Source: GCA-2686265 sp036010965
GTDB taxonomy: Bacteria > Planctomycetota > UBA1135 > GCA-002686595
NCBI GenBank assembly: GCA_036010965.1
Contig: DASCMO010000040.1
Location: forward strand, 1-40,850
Reading direction: 5' to 3'
DNA: 40,850 nt
Position numbers and translations under genes: made by a program. The notes below the pieces were generated by a model. That model did not search any database, was not told where the DNA came from, and saw only the letters and a program-made list of their open reading frames with translations. Below are positions 23,639 to 34,930 of the stretch, piece by piece; position 1 is the stretch's first letter; every line of letters begins with the position of its first letter.

Positions 23639-25437
23639 TGGCTCACCACGCTCCCCACGAGGTCGGGGTGGGACGCGCCCTCGACCTGCACCTGCTGCGC
23701 CGCCTGTGGCCCTACGTGCGCCCCCAGCGCGGCCTGATCCTGGCCAGCCTGGCCCTGCTCCTGGCGACGTCGGGGGCGGCCCTGGGCATGACCTGGGTCC
23801 TCATGCTCATCATCGAGCAGCACGTCGAACCGAGCCCCGACCGGGGACTGGGATTCCTGCTGGGACTCTTTGCCCTGCTCGCGGCGGTCGAGGTGCTCGG
23901 TCGGGCCATCGGCACCTGGACGGTGGACGTCGCCGGCCAGAACGCTCTCCTGGGCCTGCGAACGGCGATCTTTCGCCACCTCCAACGCCTCTCCTCGACG
24001 TTCCACGACCGGACCCCGACCGGTCGCCTGGTGGGCCGCGTGACGACCGATGTGGAGGCCCTGCAGGAGATGTTCTCCTCCGGAGTGGTGACGGTCCTCG
24101 GCGACCTGATCTTCCTCTGCGCGACGATCGGAATCCTGTTCAGCATCCACTGGCAGCTGACCCTGGCCGTGATGCTCGTGGTGCCGGTGCTGGTCGCTCT
24201 AACGCTCTGGATGCGCGTGCGGGTACGAGCGGCCTACGCGGCCATGATCGACAGCCGCTCGCAACTCAACGCCTTCCTCCACGAGCACGTCATCGGCATG
24301 CCGGTGGTCCAGATGTTCACGCGCGAGAAGCGCGTACGCAGCGGCTTCTTGAGCATCAGCGGCCGGATGCGCGACGCCCAGCTCGAGGGCGTCTGGTGGG
24401 AGTCGGTCCTGTCCGCCTCCACGGAGAAGTTGAGCCACCTGACGGTCGCCCTGATCCTGGCCTTTGGCGGCTCGCTGCTGACGGGCGAGGAAGAGGGCGA
24501 CGTGCTTCTCTCGGGCATGACTCTCGGAGCACTCTTCGCCTTCATCGACTACATGCGCAAGTTCTTCGTGCCGCTCAATGACCTGAGCCTGAAGGTGACC
24601 GTGATGCAGAGCGCGATGACAGCCGCCGAGCGCATCTTCCGTCTGCTCGACAAGGACGAGATCATCCCCGAGAGTCCCGCTCCGCTCCGGCCGCCGGCCA
24701 CGCGCGGAGTGATCGCCTTCCGGGGCGTGACCTTCGGTTACGACCCGGCCGATCCGGTCCTGCGCGACGTCTCCTTCGAGGTCGCTCCCGGCGAGCGCGT
24801 GGCGATCGTAGGCGCCACGGGCGGCGGGAAGACGACCCTGCTGAAACTCCTGACCCGTCTTTACGACGTCCAGTCGGGATCGATCTCCCTCGACGGAATC
24901 GACGTCCGCGACTACTCCCTGGGCGACCTGCGCTCACGCATCGGCATCGTGCCCCAGGACGTGTTCCTCTTCGGCGGCGACGTCCTGCACAACGTCCGTC
25001 TCGGCCACCCCGAGATCTCCGAGCAGGAGGCGCGCGCGGCCGCCGACCGGCTGCACCTCGACCAGCTCGTGGCGCGCTTCCCCCTGGGATACCGCGAGCC
25101 CGTCCGGGAGCGCGGCGCCAACCTCTCCTCGGGCGAGCGCCAGCTCGTCGCCTTCGCTCGCGTGCTGGCGGTCGCGCCGGCGGTGCTGGCCCTGGACGAG
25201 GCGACCTCCCAGGTGGACTCCCAGACTGAGCACCTGCTGCAGACTGCCCTACACGAGCTGACCGCCGATCGGACCGCGCTGATCATCGCCCATCGCCTGT
25301 CCACCATTCGTAATGTGGACCGCATCCTGGTGATCGACCACGGGGAGGTGGTCGAGGAAGGCACGCACGAGGAGCTGCTGCGCGCGCAGGGCACCTACCG
25401 CAGACTGCACGACCTCCAGTTCGAACCGGACGAATAG
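23638..25437 (+). CDS. ABC exporter half-transporter, MdlB-like catalytic partner (pair 1)
   Basis: The 599-residue protein has membrane helices to about residue 320, then an ATPase domain with A-loop Tyr (FGYDP), Walker A GATGGGKTT, signature LSSGERQL (second Gly replaced by Ser), Walker B LALDEATSQVD with the catalytic Glu intact, and H-loop IAHRL. It is the complementary half to the gene at 21797: its Walker B completes the active site, and its altered signature faces the degenerate one. Start ATG 23638 overlaps the previous stop by one base. It resembles MdlB/LmrA-type multidrug or lipid exporters; substrate unassigned. Confidence 0.88.
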   Translation: MAHHAPHEVGVGRALDLHLLRRLWPYVRPQRGLILASLALLLATSGAALGMTWVLMLIIEQHVEPSPDRGLGFLLGLFALLAAVEVLGRAIGTWTVDVAGQNALLGLRTAIFRHLQRLSSTFHDRTPTGRLVGRVTTDVEALQEMFSSGVVTVLGDLIFLCATIGILFSIHWQLTLAVMLVVPVLVALTLWMRVRVRAAYAAMIDSRSQLNAFLHEHVIGMPVVQMFTREKRVRSGFLSISGRMRDAQLEGVWWESVLSASTEKLSHLTVALILAFGGSLLTGEEEGDVLLSGMTLGALFAFIDYMRKFFVPLNDLSLKVTVMQSAMTAAERIFRLLDKDEIIPESPAPLRPPATRGVIAFRGVTFGYDPADPVLRDVSFEVAPGERVAIVGATGGGKTTLLKLLTRLYDVQSGSISLDGIDVRDYSLGDLRSRIGIVPQDVFLFGGDVLHNVRLGHPEISEQEARAAADRLHLDQLVARFPLGYREPVRERGANLSSGERQLVAFARVLAVAPAVLALDEATSQVDSQTEHLLQTALHELTADRTALIIAHRLSTIRNVDRILVIDHGEVVEEGTHEELLRAQGTYRRLHDLQFEPDE

Positions 25438-25460
25438 GGCGACCGAGCCGCGGAGCGGGA

Positions 25461-25490
25461 TTGGACTCTCCATCCACGGCGTGGGATAGT
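25461..25490 (+). promoter_or_regulatory. Predicted leaderless promoter of the STAS-MlaE gene
   Basis: TTGGAC (25461-25466), an 18-bp spacer and GATAGT (25485-25490) end six bases before the GTG at 25497. This gives the Mla block a possible internal promoter despite the tight packing. It also shows that the in-frame TTG at 25461 is a -35 element rather than a start codon. Confidence 0.4.
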
Positions 25491-25496
25491 GCTCCC

Positions 25497-26624
25497 GTGT
25501 CGGAGGAGACCTACCGGGTCGAGGCGCAAGACCTCGCAGACGGAGGCGTGGAGGTGCGCCTGGCCGGCGATCTGGTCCTGGAGCGCACCGACGCCCTGCG
25601 ACGGAGCCTCGATTCTGCCGCGCGCGAGGGGCCCATCGCGCGCTTCGACCTCTCGCGGGTGAGCAGCCTGGACGGAGCCGCGGCGGCGGTCCTGGCCGAG
25701 GCCTGGTGCGCCGCCGGTGCCGCCGGCGCCCGCCCGACCTTCGCCGGCGCGCCGGCCAATGCGGCCAAGATGCTCGAGTTCACCACCCAGCGACCGCCGC
25801 AGGGCGAGCGGCACGGCGCGCCCCCGAGTGCCTCCCTGGTACGCACCGTCGGCGAGGCGACCGCCAGACTGGGGGAGCTCGCGCGCTCGGTGCTGACCAC
25901 CCTCGGCTCGCTCGTGCACTCGACGCGCGCGGCCTGCGCCGACCCTCGCTCCGTGCACTGGATCGACGTGCCGCGCCTGGCCGCACGCGCCGGGGCCGAT
26001 GGAGCGCCGATCGTGCTCCTGATCGCCTTTCTGATCGGAGTCATCACCGCCTACCAGGCCGCCACCCAGATGCACCAGCTGGGCGCGGACGTCTACGTCC
26101 CGGACCTGGTGGCGCTCTCGATCACGCGCGAGCTCGGCCCGCTGATCACGGCCATCGTCGTCGCCGGCCGCTCGGGAGCGTCGATCGCCGCCGAGCTCGG
26201 CACAATGCGGGTCTCGGAGGAGATCGACGCCCTGGAGACCCTGCGCCTCGATCCCCTGCGTTTCCTGGTGCTGCCGCGCGTCATCGCCCTGACCCTCATG
26301 CTGCCCCTCTTGACCCTGCTCGCCGAGGCCGTGGCGATCACCGGTGGACTCCTGATCACGACCGCCGAGCTTGAGCTCACGAGCGGCGTTTACCTGCGCT
26401 CGACGCGCGACGCCCTCGACGTCTGGGACGTCGGTGGAGGGGTAATCAAGGCCCTCGTCTTCGGCGCGTTGATCGCCCTGATCTCCTGCGAGCGCGGCCT
26501 GTCCACGCGCGGGGGAGCCGAGGGGGTGGGACGCTCGACCACCGCCGCGGTCGTCGCCAGCCTCTTCAGCCTGATCGCCGCCGACGCCTGCTTCACCCTG
26601 CTCTTCAGCCGCCTGGGCATCTGA
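25497..26624 (+). CDS. mlaE: MlaE-family ABC permease with N-terminal STAS domain
   Basis: The protein has about 375 residues from GTG 25497. Residues 1-95 form a STAS-like domain (VRLAGDLVLERTDALRRSL, RFDLSRVSSLDG). In most proteobacteria this module is the separate protein MlaB; here it is fused. Residues about 150-375 are the MlaE permease with five to six helices and the hallmark ELGTMRVSEEIDALE cytoplasmic loop. It should form the inner-membrane channel of a phospholipid transporter with MlaF and MlaD. Its TGA overlaps the ATG of the ATPase gene (TGATG). Family assignment is secure; direction of transport is not known from sequence. Confidence 0.9.
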   Translation: MSEETYRVEAQDLADGGVEVRLAGDLVLERTDALRRSLDSAAREGPIARFDLSRVSSLDGAAAAVLAEAWCAAGAAGARPTFAGAPANAAKMLEFTTQRPPQGERHGAPPSASLVRTVGEATARLGELARSVLTTLGSLVHSTRAACADPRSVHWIDVPRLAARAGADGAPIVLLIAFLIGVITAYQAATQMHQLGADVYVPDLVALSITRELGPLITAIVVAGRSGASIAAELGTMRVSEEIDALETLRLDPLRFLVLPRVIALTLMLPLLTLLAEAVAITGGLLITTAELELTSGVYLRSTRDALDVWDVGGGVIKALVFGALIALISCERGLSTRGGAEGVGRSTTAAVVASLFSLIAADACFTLLFSRLGI

Positions 26625-27367
26625 TGATCCGCGTCGAGGACCTCAGCATCGGATACGACGGCCAGCCGCTCATGGAGCACCTCGACTTCCAGGTCGCACA
26701 CTCCGAGGTGTTCCTGATCCTGGGCGGCAGTGGCTGCGGTAAGTCGACCCTCATGAAGTCGATGATCGGCCTGCTCCCGCCCCTGGCCGGGCAGGTCTCC
26801 ATCGGCGAGCGGCCTAGCCCGCCGGACGGCCCGCCGCCCTTCGGGGTGCTCTTCCAGTCGGGAGCCCTGTTCGGCTCCCTGACCCTGGCCCAGAACGTCG
26901 CCCTGCCCCTGCAGAAGTGGACGAACCTGGAGCCCGACACGATCGAGTGCCTGGTGCGCTGGAAGCTCTGCCTGGTGGGTCTCGACGGCTTCGAACACCA
27001 CCTGCCCGCGGAACTCTCTGGGGGGATGAAGAAGCGCGCCGGGATCGCTCGCGCCCTGGCGCTCGAGTCGCCGCTGCTGTTCCTGGACGAGCCCTCGGCC
27101 GGGCTCGATCCGCGCAGCGCGGCGGACCTCGACGAGCTGATCCTGACCTTGAACGAGAGCATGGGCGTCACGATCGTGATCGTGACCCACGAGCTCTCGA
27201 GCATCTTCACCATTGGCGGGAGTTGCATCCTGCTCGACCGCGAGGCGCGCGGCATCATCGCGCGCGGAGACCCGCGCGTGCTGCGCGAGGAGTCCGACGA
27301 CGAGCGAGTGACTGGCTTCTTTCAGCGCCGTTCCACCGCAGAGCCGAACCACGGAGCCCGGACATGA
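26624..27367 (+). CDS. mlaF: MlaF-family ABC ATPase
   Basis: The 247-residue soluble ATPase has A-loop Tyr11, Walker A GGSGCGKST (34-42), the MlaF-type signature LSGGMKKRAGIARAL, Walker B LLFLDEPSAGLD and H-loop VTHEL. The C-terminal extension is shorter than in E. coli MlaF. Start ATG 26624 overlaps the permease stop, and the gene's own TGA overlaps the ATG of the MCE gene (ATGA), showing strict translational coupling. It powers the STAS-MlaE/MlaD complex. Confidence 0.92.
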   Translation: MIRVEDLSIGYDGQPLMEHLDFQVAHSEVFLILGGSGCGKSTLMKSMIGLLPPLAGQVSIGERPSPPDGPPPFGVLFQSGALFGSLTLAQNVALPLQKWTNLEPDTIECLVRWKLCLVGLDGFEHHLPAELSGGMKKRAGIARALALESPLLFLDEPSAGLDPRSAADLDELILTLNESMGVTIVIVTHELSSIFTIGGSCILLDREARGIIARGDPRVLREESDDERVTGFFQRRSTAEPNHGART

Positions 27368-28362
27368 TCGCCGCCCCGACCGACCGCTGGAAACTGGGCC
27401 TGTTCGTCGTGATCGGCCTGACCGTCGGTCTCGGATCCCTGTTCTGGATCGGCGCACAGCGCCTGAACCGCGACTCCGTGCAGATCGTGACCTACTTCCA
27501 GGAGCCCGTGGGTGGCCTGGAGGAGGGGTCCGCGGTCAAGATGCGAGGCGTGAGCGTCGGCATCGTGGACACGATCACGATCGCTCCCGATCGGCGCTCG
27601 GTCGAGGTGCGCGCGAACATCTTCTCCGACGTGCTCGAGATGCTCGGGGTGAGCCCCGAAGGCACGGGCACCGGGCGCATCGGTCCCGACGACCTGCGCA
27701 CCCAGGTCGCCATGGCGGGCATCACCGGCACCAAGTACGTGCTGGTCGATTTCTTCCCCCCCGACGAGCACCCCCTGCCGCGCCTCAGCTTCGATCCCGG
27801 AGACAACTACCTGCCGTCCGTGCCCTCGACCCTCAAGAACTTCGAGGACGGCCTGAACATGATCTTCGGGGCCGTGCCCGAGCTGGCGACGGAACTGAGC
27901 GCGCTCCTGCGCCTCTCCCACGCGCGACTCGAGGCGATCGACACCGAGGACCTGTCGCGCAGGGCGGCCAACCTGCTCGACCTGGCCGGGGAGCGCCTTG
28001 GCGCCCTGGACACCGCACGCCTGAGCGAGGCTGGGGTCGAGGCCCTCGGGGCCTTGCGCGACCTGATGAGCGGGCTCGAGGCCGCCGACGGCCCGCTCGT
28101 GAGCGCCGCCGACAGCTGGCAGGCCGTCGCGCGCCGCCTGGAAGCGGTCCTGACAGAAGTGGACGCCGAGGCCACCGCCAGTTCGCTGCGCGAGGCCTCT
28201 GCGGCGATCAGCGGCCTGGCGCGCGACGCCGGAGGTGCCTCGAACGAGCTCGCCCGCGACCTGCGGGCCTTCCGGGAGGCCATGACCGCCGTGCGAGCCC
28301 TGGCCGAACTCCTCGAACGAGACCCGGGCGCGCTCCTGCGCGGCCGCGCCCAAGACCCCTGA
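27364..28362 (+). CDS. mlaD: MlaD/MCE-domain periplasmic lipid-transfer protein
   Basis: The 332-residue protein has one N-terminal membrane anchor (about 9-28) and an MCE domain at about 35-120 (YFQEPVGGLEEGSAVKMRGV, then VGIVDTITI). A long, Ala/Leu-rich helical C-terminus (about 160-325) has heptad-like spacing, longer than E. coli MlaD (183 residues) and closer to Mce or PqiB-type proteins. Such helices can form a tube or needle that shuttles lipid across the periplasm. It overlaps the ATPase gene by four bases and is followed after five bases by a lipoprotein gene, completing the transport set. Confidence 0.9.
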   Translation: MIAAPTDRWKLGLFVVIGLTVGLGSLFWIGAQRLNRDSVQIVTYFQEPVGGLEEGSAVKMRGVSVGIVDTITIAPDRRSVEVRANIFSDVLEMLGVSPEGTGTGRIGPDDLRTQVAMAGITGTKYVLVDFFPPDEHPLPRLSFDPGDNYLPSVPSTLKNFEDGLNMIFGAVPELATELSALLRLSHARLEAIDTEDLSRRAANLLDLAGERLGALDTARLSEAGVEALGALRDLMSGLEAADGPLVSAADSWQAVARRLEAVLTEVDAEATASSLREASAAISGLARDAGGASNELARDLRAFREAMTAVRALAELLERDPGALLRGRAQDP

Positions 28363-28367
28363 ATCCC

Positions 28368-28943
28368 ATGCGACACATCCTGGCCGCCATCCTCTTGACC
28401 CTGCTCTCGTCGTGCCTGGCCGGGAGCGGGCCGGCCTCGATCCGTTACTACAGCGTCACGCCCCCGAGCGAGGAGCGCGAGGCCCCCCCGGGCACGCGAC
28501 GCGAGGTACGCCTGCGCGATGCCCTGGCTGCGGGACACTTGCGCGAGCGAATGGCACGCCGCACCTCCCCGGTGACCCTCGAGTTCCTCGAACTCGACCG
28601 CTGGAGTGAGCCGCCGATCGCCTACGTAGAGCGCGCCCTGGCCCGGGCCCTGTTCGAAACGGGCGACTTCACGCGCTCGGAATCCCACGCGGCCCCCTCC
28701 GTGGACATCGAACTCCTGGCCTTCGAGGGCGTCCCCGCGGCCACGGAAGACATGGCCGGCGTGCGCCTGGTGCTCGTCGTTCACGCGACGGACGCCGAGG
28801 GACACTCGCTGCTCGACCGCACGATCGAACAGCGCATCGAGAACGCCGACGGCTCGCCGAGCGCGGCCGCCCGCCACCTCTCCCTGTGCCTGGCGCGCGC
28901 CGTGCGCGAGGCCGCGCGCTCCCTGAGCGAGGTCCTGCCCTGA
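28368..28943 (+). CDS. ABC-transport auxiliary lipoprotein (PqiC/DUF330-like)
   Basis: The 191-residue protein has a lipoprotein signal, with lipobox LSSC and Cys16 as acylation site. IRYYSV near the mature N-terminus is the opening motif of PqiC/ABC_trans_aux proteins. The body is alpha/beta and ends in a helical segment (LCLARAVREAARSLSEVL). This family forms the outer-membrane end of MCE transporters such as PqiABC and LetAB-type systems. It starts five bases after mlaD. The assignment rests on motif, size and position. Confidence 0.75.
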   Translation: MRHILAAILLTLLSSCLAGSGPASIRYYSVTPPSEEREAPPGTRREVRLRDALAAGHLRERMARRTSPVTLEFLELDRWSEPPIAYVERALARALFETGDFTRSESHAAPSVDIELLAFEGVPAATEDMAGVRLVLVVHATDAEGHSLLDRTIEQRIENADGSPSAAARHLSLCLARAVREAARSLSEVLP

Positions 28944-29027
28944 CCGACCAGGTTGCCCGCGGCGGGCGACAGCAGGCCTTGCATCCCCGGCGGGGTCGGT
29001 CCCTACTACACGGTCGGGAGACTCCTC

Positions 29028-30937
<1,910 letters not shown>

Positions 30938-30941
<4 letters not shown>

Positions 30942-32821
30942 ACGCCGCACTCCCCGAGGAAGCACCGACAGACAGCGGCTTCGACCTCGATCTGTGGCGC
31001 AAGCTGTGGGCCACGACGCGCCCCTACCGCCTGCGGATCTGGCTGCTGTGCTTCTGCGCCTGCACGACCGCCGCGGCCGAAGTCGCCCTGCCGCAGCTGA
31101 CGCGACACCTCCTGGACGAACTCGTAGCCCGCTCAACATCCGTGCGCCTGCTCCCCTACGCGGTGGGCTACGGGGCGATCAGCCTGGGCCTGGTGCTCTC
31201 AGTCGTGACCTTCATCCACATGGGTGGCTTCCTGCGCACGGCCATCGCCCACGACATCCGCCGCGACGGCTTCGCCAACGTCCAGCGCCTCTCCTTCTCC
31301 GCCTTCGACCGGCGATCGGTGGGCTGGTTGATGGCGCGCATGACCTCAGACTGCGAGCGCCTCTCCAACATCCTGGCCTGGGGTGTCCTGGATCTGTTCT
31401 GGGCCGTGACGCTCATGAGCGGCATCGCGCTGGCGATGTTTCTGATGGACCCACTGCTCGCGGCCGGAGTGCTGGCTGTCGTGCCCGCGTTGATCTGGAT
31501 CAGCGCCTTCTTCAAGCGACGCATCCTCCACAGCGCGCGCGAGGTGCGCGGGACGAACTCGCGCCTGACCGCCGCCTACAACGAGGGCATCACGGGCCAG
31601 CGCACGAGCAAGGTGTTCGTCCGCCAGCAGGCCAACCTGGAGGAGTTCGGCGCGCTCTCGCAAACCATGTTCTCCTGCTCGGTTCGCAACCAGTTGCTGA
31701 ACGCGACCTACGTGCCTCTGATCCTGACCCTGGGCAGCGTGGCGACCGCCCTGGTGGTGGCGGCCGGCGGCATGCAGGTGGCGGCGGGCGGCATGGGCCT
31801 GGGGACGCTGATCGCGTTCATGATGTACACGCGCTTCTTCTTCGACCCGGTCAACGAGATCTCGCACTGGTTCGCCGAGCTGCAGATGGCCCAGGCCTCG
31901 GCCGAGCGCATCATGGGCCTGATCGAAGAGGTGCCGGAGATCGCGGACTCCGAGAGCGTGCGGGCGCGGGTGGCCGCGACGGCCGCTGCACCCGCGCGCG
32001 AGGGCAGGGCGCCCGACGGCCTCGCCGCACGCATCGGCCAGATCGAGTTTCGCAGCGTGGGCTTCGCCTACGACGGGGGGCGACCGATCCTCGAGGACTT
32101 CGACCTGCGGGTCAGCGCGGGCGAGCGGGTGGCCCTGGTGGGATCGACCGGCGGCGGAAAGACGACCCTCGTGAGCCTGCTATGCCGCTTCTACGAGCCG
32201 ACCACTGGAGCGATCCTGGTCGATGGCGTCGACTACCGCGAGCGCAGCCTGGGCTGGTACCAGTCCCAGCTGGGGATCGTGCTCCAGACCCCGCACCTGT
32301 TCAGCGGCAGCGTAGCCCAGAACATCCGCTACGGGCGCCTGGACGCGACCGACGCCGAGGTGGCGCAGGCCGCGCGCCTGGCGGGGGCCGACGCGCTCCT
32401 GGAGCACCTCAAGGAGGGCTTCGAGAGCCAGGTCGGTGAAGGCGGAGGGCGCCTCTCGGTGGGCCAGCGCCAGCTCGTCTCCCTGGCACGCGCGGTGCTG
32501 GCCGAGCCCCAGATCCTGATCATGGACGAGGCCACCTCGTCCGTGGACGGTAAAACGGAGCGCCGCATCCAGCGCGGACTCGAAGGGGTACTGGCCGGAC
32601 GCACGAGCTTCATCATCGCCCACCGCCTCTCCACCGTTCGCTCAGCCGATCGCATCCTCGTCATCGAGCGCGGGCGCATCGCCGAGAGCGGCAAGCACGA
32701 GGAACTCCTGGCTCTCGAGGGGCACTACCACGCTCTCTACACCCAGCAGAGCTTGCGCGAGTCCGGACGCGACGCGCGGGACTGGGGCGGCGCGGGTGGA
32801 CTGCCCGAACCCGCTAGCTGA
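30938..32821 (+). CDS. ABC exporter half-transporter, MdlB-like catalytic partner (pair 2)
   Basis: The 627-residue protein starts at ATG 30938, overlapping the previous stop by four bases. Six helices are followed by an ATPase domain with A-loop Tyr (FAYDG), Walker A GSTGGGKTT, signature LSVGQRQL (second Gly replaced by Val), Walker B LIMDEATSSVD with intact Glu, and H-loop IAHRL. Residues about 350-365 are an Ala/Arg-rich linker (RVAATAAAPAREGRAPDG). It forms the active composite site with the partner at 29028. MsbA/LmrA-type lipid or drug exporters are the nearest recognisable relatives. Confidence 0.88.
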
Positions 32822-32828
32822 CGCATCC

Positions 32829-32857
32829 TTGCCCGGCGGCGAGGCGGTGACGATCAT
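32829..32857 (+). promoter_or_regulatory. Predicted leaderless promoter of the phosphodiesterase gene
   Basis: TTGCCC (32829-32834), a 17-bp spacer and GATCAT (32852-32857) end six bases before GTG 32864. This is among the best -35/-10 pairs in the window, and no ribosome site precedes the gene. Confidence 0.5.
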
Positions 32858-32863
32858 GGATTC

Positions 32864-33661
32864 GTGAAGAACTCCCAACGACTGCACCTGCTCCTCGTTC
32901 CGCTCCTGCTCCTGGTCGGTGCCTGCAGCGCCCGAACGCCGGTCTTGATCGCCCACCGCGGAAACTCCTCGGCGGCTCCCGAGAACACCCTGGCCGCCGT
33001 GCGCTCGGCCCTCGCCCTGGAGATCGCGCCCGACCTGTGTGAGATCGACGTGCATCGCAGCGCGGACGGCGCCCTGGTCGTGATCCACGACGACACCCTC
33101 GACCGCACCGCAGGGGTTGCCGGAAAGGTCGCGGACCTCCCCCTGGCCCAGCTGCGCCGCCACCCGGTCGGTTTCGCCGCGCGCTTCGGCGAACAGTTTG
33201 CCGGCGAGCCCCTGCCGATCCTGAGCGAGGTGCTCGGGCTGCTGGAGGGCACGGACACCGACCTGATGATCGAGATCAAGGTACGGGGCGTGGGAGCCGA
33301 GATCGCGCGCCTGCTGGCAAGGCGCGGCGAGCTGGACCGGCACCTGATCGCCAGCTTCGACCCAGGCGTCGTGGTCGATGCCTCCATGGCCGTCCCGCGC
33401 GTGCGCACCCTGCTCCTGCGCGGCGAGTCGGATCCCGAAGAACTCGAGCTCGCGCGGCGCATGGGCGTCGACGTGCTCGGCGTCTCCGAGCGCTCCCTCA
33501 CACCCGAGGCCGTGCAGCGAGCCCACGAGCATGGGCTGGAACTGTGGGTCTACACGGTCAACGACACCGCCCGCGCGACGGAGTTGCTGGACTGGGGCGT
33601 CGACGGCCTGATCACCGACCGGCCGGCGGAGATGCGCGCCCTGGCGCCGTTCGCGCCCTGA
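32864..33661 (+). CDS. Glycerophosphodiester phosphodiesterase lipoprotein
   Basis: The 265-residue protein carries a lipoprotein signal (KNSQR basic start, hydrophobic core, VGAC with Cys21). The GDPD barrel follows: LIAHRGNSSAAPENTLAAV, the metal and acid motif EIDVHRSADGALVVIHDDTLDRT (split here as EIDVHRS and VIHDDTLDRT), then IEIK. The catalytic His pair and the Glu/Asp ligands are all present. It should cleave glycerophosphodiesters from phospholipid turnover to glycerol 3-phosphate and an alcohol, at the envelope. Its location directly after the lipid-transport block supports a lipid-recycling role. It is convergent with the acyltransferase gene. Confidence 0.92.
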   Translation: MKNSQRLHLLLVPLLLLVGACSARTPVLIAHRGNSSAAPENTLAAVRSALALEIAPDLCEIDVHRSADGALVVIHDDTLDRTAGVAGKVADLPLAQLRRHPVGFAARFGEQFAGEPLPILSEVLGLLEGTDTDLMIEIKVRGVGAEIARLLARRGELDRHLIASFDPGVVVDASMAVPRVRTLLLRGESDPEELELARRMGVDVLGVSERSLTPEAVQRAHEHGLELWVYTVNDTARATELLDWGVDGLITDRPAEMRALAPFAP

Positions 33662-33670
33662 ACCCCGTCC

Positions 33671-34756
33671 TCAGGGAAGACGTCGCGCCAGGTGGCGCGA
33701 GAGGCGCCGGGTGAGCCAGGGCGGCAGGTGCGACCAGGTAGAGCGCAGGGCGCGCGTGCGCGGATTCGACGGGGTGAAGGAGGGCGTCGAGGTGCTGCTC
33801 AGCAGGTGATAGCGGTAGGCCAGGGGCCGCGCCTCAAAACCCTGGTTGCGCTTGAAGGCCACCGCCCCAGAGTCGCGCCGGCTGCGCCCCAGGTCGAAAC
33901 GTCGTAGACCGTGGTCGCGAGCCCACTCCTGCAGGCCGGCGATCATGAAACTCGTGGCGGACCACTCGCGGTTGGCCTCGGGCGTGGTGCCGATGTAGTA
34001 CATCGAGAAGGTGTCGCCGTGGACGAAGGACATGCTGGCCGCGACGGTGCGGCCGGCGCGCCGGGTAGCGTGCACGACGGCGCCCGAGGCGAGCTCCTCC
34101 TGCAGGGCCTGAAACCAGTCCAGGGGTAGCGCCGGTGATCCCAGGCGGCGCTTGCTGTCGTGGAACAGGCGCTCGAGATCGACGAGGTGATCGGGACCTT
34201 CGACGAGCTCCAGGCCGTGCCGGTCGCGCGCCCGGCGCACGAGACGCCGTTCCTCCTTGGGCAGGCTCGCTAGCAGGTCCTCTCCTTTTCCGGGCAGGTC
34301 GCGCGTGAAGGCCAGGTAGAGGTCGGACGTCACGAGGTCACCCAGGCCGGGATCTTCCTCGCAGCGCAACTCCAGGCGCCCCACTCGCTCGACGCGAGCC
34401 AGCTCGACGGCGGCCGAGACCAGGGCGCGCACGACGAAGCCGTCCTCCCCCAGGGGCCCGGCGCCGACGCCGTAGGGAACGGAGATCAGGTGCGACGGAC
34501 CGAACAGGCCGCGGCAGCGCGCCAGGGGCAGCACGCCCACGATCCGTCCGTCGCGCCAGGCGACGAGGTCCCGGCGCGCGTGGCCGAACACGCGCTCGAC
34601 CGCGCGCAGCCAGCCGGCGCGCTGGGCGAAGCGACCCTGAGGATGGGCCGCCACGAGGGCGTCGCGCGCCTCGTCGTCCTCGCCGCGCGCGGCGCGCACC
34701 TCAAGGCTCGCGCCCTGCGGACTGTCGGCGCTCGGACCGCTACGGGAGGGCTTCAT
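33671..34756 (-). CDS. FemAB/GNAT-like acyltransferase
   Basis: The 361-residue protein starts at ATG 34756 (MKPSRSGPS); the frame further upstream is not protein-like. Two GNAT-type halves are visible: the first around HPQGRFAQRAGWLRAVERVFGH...VGVLPLARCRG, the second around LASGAVVHATRRAGRTVAASMSFVHGDTF and FDLGRSRRDSGAVAFKRNQGF. This pattern is that of FemAB-like proteins found beside exopolysaccharide/exosortase clusters, or of peptidoglycan-bridge or lipid acyl- and aminoacyltransferases. The donor (aminoacyl-tRNA or acyl-CoA) is not evident. It is convergent with the phosphodiesterase gene and downstream of glnA. The 34757-34930 gap holds nothing recognisable. Confidence 0.75.
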   Translation of the reverse strand: MKPSRSGPSADSPQGASLEVRAARGEDDEARDALVAAHPQGRFAQRAGWLRAVERVFGHARRDLVAWRDGRIVGVLPLARCRGLFGPSHLISVPYGVGAGPLGEDGFVVRALVSAAVELARVERVGRLELRCEEDPGLGDLVTSDLYLAFTRDLPGKGEDLLASLPKEERRLVRRARDRHGLELVEGPDHLVDLERLFHDSKRRLGSPALPLDWFQALQEELASGAVVHATRRAGRTVAASMSFVHGDTFSMYYIGTTPEANREWSATSFMIAGLQEWARDHGLRRFDLGRSRRDSGAVAFKRNQGFEARPLAYRYHLLSSTSTPSFTPSNPRTRALRSTWSHLPPWLTRRLSRHLARRLP

Positions 34757-34930
34757 GGGAGACGGTGCGCCCGACGGCCTGCGCTCCGGATTCTTCTCTT
34801 CGGCCGCGGGGCCGACCGGAGGTGAGGATTCTCGCCTGCACGCCAGGCAGCAGACCAAAGCCGAGGCCGCGCGCCAAGCCCCACGGCCTGGCGACGCGGC
34901 CCCGAAGAGCGCTGCAGCGGGCGGCGCTGA

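Noticed and set aside
25461..25496. TTG at 25461 as start of the STAS-MlaE gene
   Set aside because: TTGGAC here pairs with GATAGT at 18 bp as a promoter, and the STAS domain begins right after the GTG at 25497.
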